Shown here: positions 59,376 to 64,000 of the stretch, one piece after another | Layout: each line of letters begins with the position of its first letter | How positions within the stretch are numbered: the first letter of the stretch is position 1 | Source of the DNA: an uncultured bacterium | GTDB lineage: Bacteria > Bacteroidota > Bacteroidia > Bacteroidales > Bacteroidaceae | NCBI GenBank assembly: GCA_905216025.1 | Contig: CAJMSE010000001.1 | Coordinates: 121,865 to 185,864 of the forward strand | DNA length: 64,000 nt | Reading direction: 5' to 3' | Made by a program: the position numbers and the translations under genes | Notes under the pieces: model-generated | Told to the model about the DNA's origin: nothing | The model's database searches: none | What the model saw: only the letters and a program-made list of their open reading frames with translations

Positions 59376-60527
59376 TTAATCCATGCGATTTTTATAGTCT
59401 TCATAGCCAAACCGGCGCAAAATCTCCACTTTCCCGTCGTTTTTCAGCATGCCGATGGCGGGGTGTCCGACACCGTTAAACATGTTGGTCTTTACCGTCG
59501 TGTAATGTATCATATCTTCAAAAATGATGCGGTCTCCGACCGCTAACGGCCTTTCAAAACGCCATGCGCCCATATAGTCGCCCGACAGACAGCTGTTACC
59601 TCCGAGCCTGTATGTATTCTTTTCTGACGCCGCTTCCTGTCCGACGGCCTCCGCACCTCTGACTGCCGGCTGGTACGGCATCTCGAGACAGTCGGGCATG
59701 TGGCACGTAAAGCTTACGTTCAGTATGGCAGTCTTGATTCCCTTGTCCTCCACAATGTCCACCACCTGCGACACGAGCGGTCCTGTCTGCCATGCAAAAG
59801 CACTCCCCGGCTCGAGTATCACCTTCATCCACGGATAGCGGCGGCGGAAATCCTGCATCATCTCCACCAGGCCGTCAACGTCATATCCGCTGCGCGTCAT
59901 AAGATGCCCACCACCGAAGTTTATCCATTCCAGTTGCGGGAACCAACCCGCGAACTTCTCCTCGATATGCGCCAGCGTGCGACGGAACACGTCTGCCCCA
60001 CTCTCGCAGTGACAATGGCAGTGAAAACCGTCTATACCCTCGGGCAGAACGGCCGGCAACCTATCGGCCGACACACCGAAGCGCGTACCGGGGGCACAGG
60101 GATTATAGAGCAGTGTCTCCACCTCGGAGTACTCCGGATTCACCCGCAGACCACACGACACGGCCGGATTCAGATTTTTCACCTTATTATAATAGCGCTC
60201 AAACTGACTCATGGAGTTGAACGTGACGTGGCTCGAGCATCTCGCTATCGTCTCGATACCGTCATCCGTATAGGCCGGCGAGTATGTGTGAGCCGGTGTG
60301 CCAAACTCCTCGTATGCCAGCCGGGCCTCAAACGGCGAGCTGGCCGTGGTCGCATCTATATACTCGCGGAATATAGGAAATGTCTTCCACAAGGCAAAAG
60401 CCTTGAATGCGAGTATTATCTCTATCCCGGCCCTTGCGGCCACATCGGAAATCAGGCTGAGATTGCGCCTCAGCAGATTCTCCTCTATAATATAAATAGG
60501 TGTAGACACCGTTTCAAATGTATCCAT
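59376..60527 (-). CDS. nspC: Carboxynorspermidine/carboxyspermidine decarboxylase
   Basis: A 383-residue alanine-racemase-fold PLP enzyme making spermidine or norspermidine. Lys42 in ILAFKAFALW binds PLP. Other active-site parts are FHCHCHCES, INFGGGHLMT, EPGSAFAWQTGPLVSQVVDI and CLSGDYMGAW. Polyamine synthesis in this order uses the carboxyspermidine route, so spermidine is the likely product. The partner dehydrogenase gene is not nearby. Confidence 0.95.
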   Translation of the reverse strand: MDTFETVSTPIYIIEENLLRRNLSLISDVAARAGIEIILAFKAFALWKTFPIFREYIDATTASSPFEARLAYEEFGTPAHTYSPAYTDDGIETIARCSSHVTFNSMSQFERYYNKVKNLNPAVSCGLRVNPEYSEVETLLYNPCAPGTRFGVSADRLPAVLPEGIDGFHCHCHCESGADVFRRTLAHIEEKFAGWFPQLEWINFGGGHLMTRSGYDVDGLVEMMQDFRRRYPWMKVILEPGSAFAWQTGPLVSQVVDIVEDKGIKTAILNVSFTCHMPDCLEMPYQPAVRGAEAVGQEAASEKNTYRLGGNSCLSGDYMGAWRFERPLAVGDRIIFEDMIHYTTVKTNMFNGVGHPAIGMLKNDGKVEILRRFGYEDYKNRMD

Positions 60528-60704
60528 AAGTAAGCATTATTTGATTACAGCGGCAAATTTAGCAAAAAACAGTGAGACGGCAAAGCACGCCCACACATTA
60601 TTGAAAAAGCGGACAGACACGCCACGCCGACGTTTGTCCACCGCATTTTACGGTAATTCATAAAAAAGCAGCGGCAAATGCTTGGGGATAAAAAAGAAAA
60701 TATA

Positions 60705-60712
60705 TACATTTG
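60705..60712 (+). promoter_or_regulatory. -7 promoter box for the 260-residue gene
   Basis: TACATTTG, 39 bp before the ATG at 60752, with CTTG 20 nt upstream. Confidence 0.5.
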
Positions 60713-60751
60713 CAACAGAATTAGAACAATAAAGTAAAAAGATTACAACCA

Positions 60752-61534
60752 ATGGCAAAAAAAGCACTCACGCTCAAGACGTTGACAAAGAGCAGCGTCT
60801 GGGACGTACAAGAGAACGACATTTTCCGCATGTTGGAAGGAGCAGAGAAAGACACTGACGTCAGGGATAACATCCGCCGGTACACAGACATCATCCGCGT
60901 GGCCTTCATGATTGAGGAACTGGGTGACGCGTCATCGGCAGTGAAAAGTAAATTTGAGAAAACCGGATATAAGGTCGGACAGGTGCAGATCGACGACAAC
61001 ACGAAGCTGACCCTTGCATTAAAGAAGCGCCCCATATCGCGCGTCACCGACCTTACATACGAGAACATACACCACATATCGGCAGCGCAGCTCATTGAGG
61101 TGCTCGACAGGAACTTCGGCGGAGGCTGGGACTCGCTGTCGCAAAGTGTGAAAGACATCATCGAGAGCGGTTTCGACATATCCACCACCACCCTGCCCAA
61201 GGACCGCCTGCACAAGCCGGGAGGCATGTACGACAAGAAGGTGGCCGACGGATATGAAGTGCTTGAAGTGGCAAAAGGCACATGGATAGAGGCCATCTTT
61301 GCAAAACTGAAGCCGGAGATGGAGAAGCCGCGCCTGACACTCATGGCGAAAGACAGCGAGGACGAAATTCCCGAAGACGACTACAACAAACCGGACGAGG
61401 ACGACGAGGACATCGACGAACCGACGATTCCGGGCGACGACGACATCACCGAAGACAACTACCGCACCACGTTCGATATAGAAGGTGCACCCGACGAGGA
61501 AGCCGAGGAGCTGTCGGATTTCGGAGAAGAGTAA
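60752..61534 (+). CDS. Unrecognised protein with very acidic C-terminal tail
   Basis: A 260-residue cytosolic protein that I do not recognise. Residues 1-190 look folded and mixed helix-strand (ALTLKTLTKSSVWDVQENDI near the start; ISAAQLIEVLDRNFGGGWDS in the middle). The last 65 residues are dominated by Asp and Glu, resembling DNA-mimic or chaperone tails. No signal peptide. It has a clear promoter and stands between nspC and hppA. Possible nucleic-acid or basic-protein partner; function not known. Confidence 0.72.
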   Translation: MAKKALTLKTLTKSSVWDVQENDIFRMLEGAEKDTDVRDNIRRYTDIIRVAFMIEELGDASSAVKSKFEKTGYKVGQVQIDDNTKLTLALKKRPISRVTDLTYENIHHISAAQLIEVLDRNFGGGWDSLSQSVKDIIESGFDISTTTLPKDRLHKPGGMYDKKVADGYEVLEVAKGTWIEAIFAKLKPEMEKPRLTLMAKDSEDEIPEDDYNKPDEDDEDIDEPTIPGDDDITEDNYRTTFDIEGAPDEEAEELSDFGEE

Positions 61535-61565
61535 GACATACAGACGGTATATACCAGTCTGTGGA

Positions 61566-61627
61566 CAGGGAATTATAAGAAGCCACATGGGACAGACGCT
61601 CCCGTCCACGCTCCTTATAGTTCCCTG
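61566..61627 (+). promoter_or_regulatory. Long hairpin between the acidic-tail gene and hppA
   Basis: CAGGGAATTATAAG (61566-61579) pairs with CTTATAGTTCCCTG (61614-61627) with a single G-U pair. GTGGAC (61561-61566) could pair instead with GTCCAC (61604-61609), and GTCTGT (61557-61562) with ACAGAC (61592-61597). It may end the upstream transcript or act as a switching leader for hppA 50 bp downstream; few U follow. Confidence 0.4.
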
Positions 61628-61676
61628 TTGTGATTTTCAGAGGCAAGACATCTATTAACTTTTAACTTATAAGACA

Positions 61677-63878
61677 ATGAATATCCCATCAGCCTTTTGG
61701 CTTGTCCCTGTGGCGTCGGTGACGGCACTCGGCATGGCGTGGTTCTTCTTCCGCCAAATGATGCAAGAAGACGAAGGAACACCGAGGATGCGCGAGATTG
61801 CCGCCCATGTGCGCCGTGGCGCAATGGCCTATCTCAAGCAGCAGTATAAGGTCGTGGGCATGGTGTTTGCCGTGCTTGCACTGGTGTTCGCCTTCATGGC
61901 CTACGTGCTCAAAGTTCAGAACCCGTGGGTTCCGTTCGCCTTCATCACCGGCGGACTGTTCTCCGGTCTTGCCGGATTCTTCGGCATGAAGACCGCCACC
62001 TACGCCTCGGCGCGCACGGCAAACGCAGCCCGCAAGGGGCTCAACAAGGGTCTGAAGATTGCGTTCCGCAGCGGAGCCGTCATGGGCCTCGTGGTCGTCG
62101 GGCTCGGTCTGCTTGACATCGCCCTTTGGTTCATCGCCCTGAGCTGCTTCTACGAAGGCGACGGCATGGCCCTCGTCACCATCACTACGACGATGCTCAC
62201 CTTCGGCATGGGAGCCTCCACCCAGGCTCTCTTCGCCCGCGTGGGAGGCGGAATATACACCAAGGCGGCCGACGTGGGTGCCGACCTCGTCGGTAAGGTC
62301 GAGGCGAACATACCCGAAGACGACCCGCGCAACCCTGCAACGATTGCCGACAATGTGGGCGACAACGTGGGCGACGTCGCCGGCATGGGCGCCGACCTCT
62401 ACGAGAGCTACTGCGGAAGCATCCTCAGCACTGCCGCGCTCGGCGCCACGGCATTCGCCCTCAGCCCCGACATGCAGATGAAAGCCGTCATCGCCCCGAT
62501 GATAATAGCCGCCGTGGGCATATTCCTCTCACTGGCGGGAATCTTCCTCGTGAAGACGAAGGAGGGCGCTACGATGAAGGACCTGCTGCACTCGCTCGGA
62601 CTGGGTACAAACGTTTCGGCCGTACTCATTGCCGTAGCATCGTTCGCAATACTCTATCTGCTCGGACTCGACAACTGGTTCGGCGTGTCGTTCTCCGTCG
62701 TCACGGGTCTCCTTGCCGGGGTAATCATCGGACAGGGAACGGAATACTACACGAGCCACACCTACAAGCCGACGCAGGACATATCGGCATCGGCACAGAC
62801 CGGACCGGCCACTGTCATAATAAAAGGTATCGGCACGGGAATGATATCGACGATGATTCCCGTCGTGACAATATCCGTGGCCATCATGCTGAGCTACCTC
62901 TGCGCCAACCACTTCGACCTGTCCATGAGTGCCGCGAGCATATCGCGCGGCCTCTACGGCATCGGCATCGCCGCCGTGGGCATGCTGTCCACCCTCGGCA
63001 TCACGCTGGCCACCGACGCATACGGCCCCATCGCCGACAACGCCGGAGGCAACGCCGAGATGAGCGAGCTGGGCGAGGAGGTGCGCCACCGCACCGACGC
63101 GCTCGACGCGCTCGGCAACACCACGGCAGCAACGGGCAAGGGCTTCGCCATAGGCAGTGCGGCGCTGACCGCCCTGGCCCTGCTGGCATCGTATGTGGAG
63201 GAGATAAAGATTGCCATGATGCGCGCCGTGAACGAGGGATGCACCTTCACCGACAGCATGGGCGAGACGTTCAATCCCGCCACGGCAAACATGGTGGACT
63301 ACATGAACTTCTTTCAGGTGAACCTGATGAACCCGAAAGTGCTCGTCGGAGCCTTCATCGGCGCCATGTCGGCCTTCCTCTTCTGCGGCCTCACGATGGG
63401 CGCCGTGGGCCGTGCGGCCCAAACCATGGTCGAGGAGGTGCGACGGCAGTTCCGTGAAATCAAGGGCATACTCGAGGGCAAGGCCACTCCCGACTACGGA
63501 CGGTGCGTCGAAATAAGCACCCGTTCGGCACAGCGCGAGATGATATTCCCGAGTTTCCTCGCCATCATCATCCCCATTGTGGTCGGCATCCTGCTCGGCG
63601 TAGCCGGCGTTATGGGCCTCCTCGTCGGCGGACTCGCCTCCGGATTCACCCTCGCCGTGTTCATGGCAAATGCCGGCGGCGCATGGGACAACGCCAAGAA
63701 GATGGTCGAGGAAGGCCACTTCGGCGGCAAGGGGTCGGAATGCCACAAGGCCACCATCGTGGGCGACACCGTGGGCGACCCGTTCAAGGACACATCGGGC
63801 CCGTCGCTCAACATCCTCATCAAACTGATGTCTATGGTCAGCATCGTGATGGCCGGCCTCATCGTAGCCTTCATCTGA
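61677..63878 (+). CDS. hppA: Membrane-bound K+-dependent pyrophosphatase (ion pump)
   Basis: A 733-residue pump with about 16 membrane helices that couples PPi hydrolysis to Na+ or H+ export. Catalytic motifs are DVGADLVGKVE (about 199) and NPATIADNVGDNVGD in the first half, and a second acidic set (DNAGGNAEMSELG) plus GAWDNAKK near the end. GNTTAATGKG (about 480) has Ala where K+-independent pumps have Lys, so it should need K+. Many Bacteroidetes homologues of this class pump Na+; that cannot be read safely here. Confidence 0.95.
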   Translation: MNIPSAFWLVPVASVTALGMAWFFFRQMMQEDEGTPRMREIAAHVRRGAMAYLKQQYKVVGMVFAVLALVFAFMAYVLKVQNPWVPFAFITGGLFSGLAGFFGMKTATYASARTANAARKGLNKGLKIAFRSGAVMGLVVVGLGLLDIALWFIALSCFYEGDGMALVTITTTMLTFGMGASTQALFARVGGGIYTKAADVGADLVGKVEANIPEDDPRNPATIADNVGDNVGDVAGMGADLYESYCGSILSTAALGATAFALSPDMQMKAVIAPMIIAAVGIFLSLAGIFLVKTKEGATMKDLLHSLGLGTNVSAVLIAVASFAILYLLGLDNWFGVSFSVVTGLLAGVIIGQGTEYYTSHTYKPTQDISASAQTGPATVIIKGIGTGMISTMIPVVTISVAIMLSYLCANHFDLSMSAASISRGLYGIGIAAVGMLSTLGITLATDAYGPIADNAGGNAEMSELGEEVRHRTDALDALGNTTAATGKGFAIGSAALTALALLASYVEEIKIAMMRAVNEGCTFTDSMGETFNPATANMVDYMNFFQVNLMNPKVLVGAFIGAMSAFLFCGLTMGAVGRAAQTMVEEVRRQFREIKGILEGKATPDYGRCVEISTRSAQREMIFPSFLAIIIPIVVGILLGVAGVMGLLVGGLASGFTLAVFMANAGGAWDNAKKMVEEGHFGGKGSECHKATIVGDTVGDPFKDTSGPSLNILIKLMSMVSIVMAGLIVAFI

Positions 63879-64000
63879 CAGGCACCATAACCCTTTAACG
63901 CAGTCAGGGGCCTAACCGTCGGTATGCCCCAGACGCTGTTTATATACCTGTCCCCCGGGGTTTAAGTTGACCCTCAAGTGAAAGCACCCCGGCGTACCCA

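Noticed and set aside
62529..63746. 405-codon minus-strand open frame opposite hppA
   Set aside because: Shadow of the pump's GC-rich codons; His/Glu/Gly-rich translation lacks membrane segments or domains.

Overview
The window looks like chromosomal DNA from a member of the Bacteroidales, most likely a Prevotella-like genus. The evidence is the repeated Bacteroidetes promoter signature (TTTG, about 19 nt, then TAnnTTTG), a UpxY-type capsule antiterminator, an HU-HIG nucleoid protein, GldE beside ssb, NspC, a K+-dependent membrane pyrophosphatase and the absence of strong Shine-Dalgarno sites. The assignment comes from gene content only. No rRNA genes, insertion sequences, prophage or CRISPR array were seen.

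Layout. 1-3.99 kb is the promoter-proximal end of a low-GC capsule/exopolysaccharide locus read leftward: upxY, a RelE-type toxin-antitoxin pair with its own promoter, a repeat-bearing gap holding the relic of a second upxY, a Wzx-like flippase and a truncated family 2 glycosyltransferase. 4.2-8.8 kb holds a secreted GH105-DUF4861 glycan hydrolase and a DPP-IV-like peptidase. 9.0-11.2 kb is an EF-G paralogue with altered GTPase motifs. 11.3-14.9 kb holds hemW and a TonB-dependent receptor, convergent. 15.3-27.5 kb is one tightly packed leftward operon: zinc-ribbon protein, membrane Ser/Thr kinase, four-module AAA+ ATPase, FHA protein, PP2C phosphatase, metA, a U32 protein and a zinc-ribbon lipoprotein. 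27.7-31.7 kb has an M13 peptidase and an ABC-F protein. 32.3-39.2 kb is an AT-richer two-gene helicase module: RecQ, then a 1621-residue DEDD exonuclease/RecQ/UvrD fusion. 39.3-43.8 kb has an HU-like protein, a DUF3089 lipoprotein and tex. 43.9-51.1 kb is a leftward housekeeping run (SPOR lipoprotein, ruvX, def, TPR protein, thrS, infC, rpmI, rplT). 51.3-52.1 kb is a small envelope-stress-like trio. 52.4-64 kb holds a candidate sRNA, an MBL hydrolase, murB, a DUF4348 lipoprotein, pheS, gldE, ssb, tRNA-Gly, nspC, two unrecognised conserved-looking proteins and hppA.

Most unusual signals. (1) Five intergenic regions carry degenerate tandem arrays phased at about 22 bp. Two of them, 37 kb apart, are eight-unit arrays that match unit by unit. 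(2) The kinase/AAA4/FHA/PP2C/zinc-ribbon operon looks like a dedicated phosphorylation-signalling system. Its first AAA module lacks the Walker B glutamate. (3) The RecQ plus exonuclease-RecQ-UvrD pair may be a DNA repair or defence module. (4) A minus-strand promoter followed 40 nt later by a strong terminator, with no gene between, predicts an RNA of about 64 nt. (5) In the capsule locus a perfect 22-bp inverted repeat resembles a sequence overlapping the flippase start codon, so a small invertible segment is possible. (6) Two perfect inverted repeats built from CGCAAAG units are nested upstream of tex.
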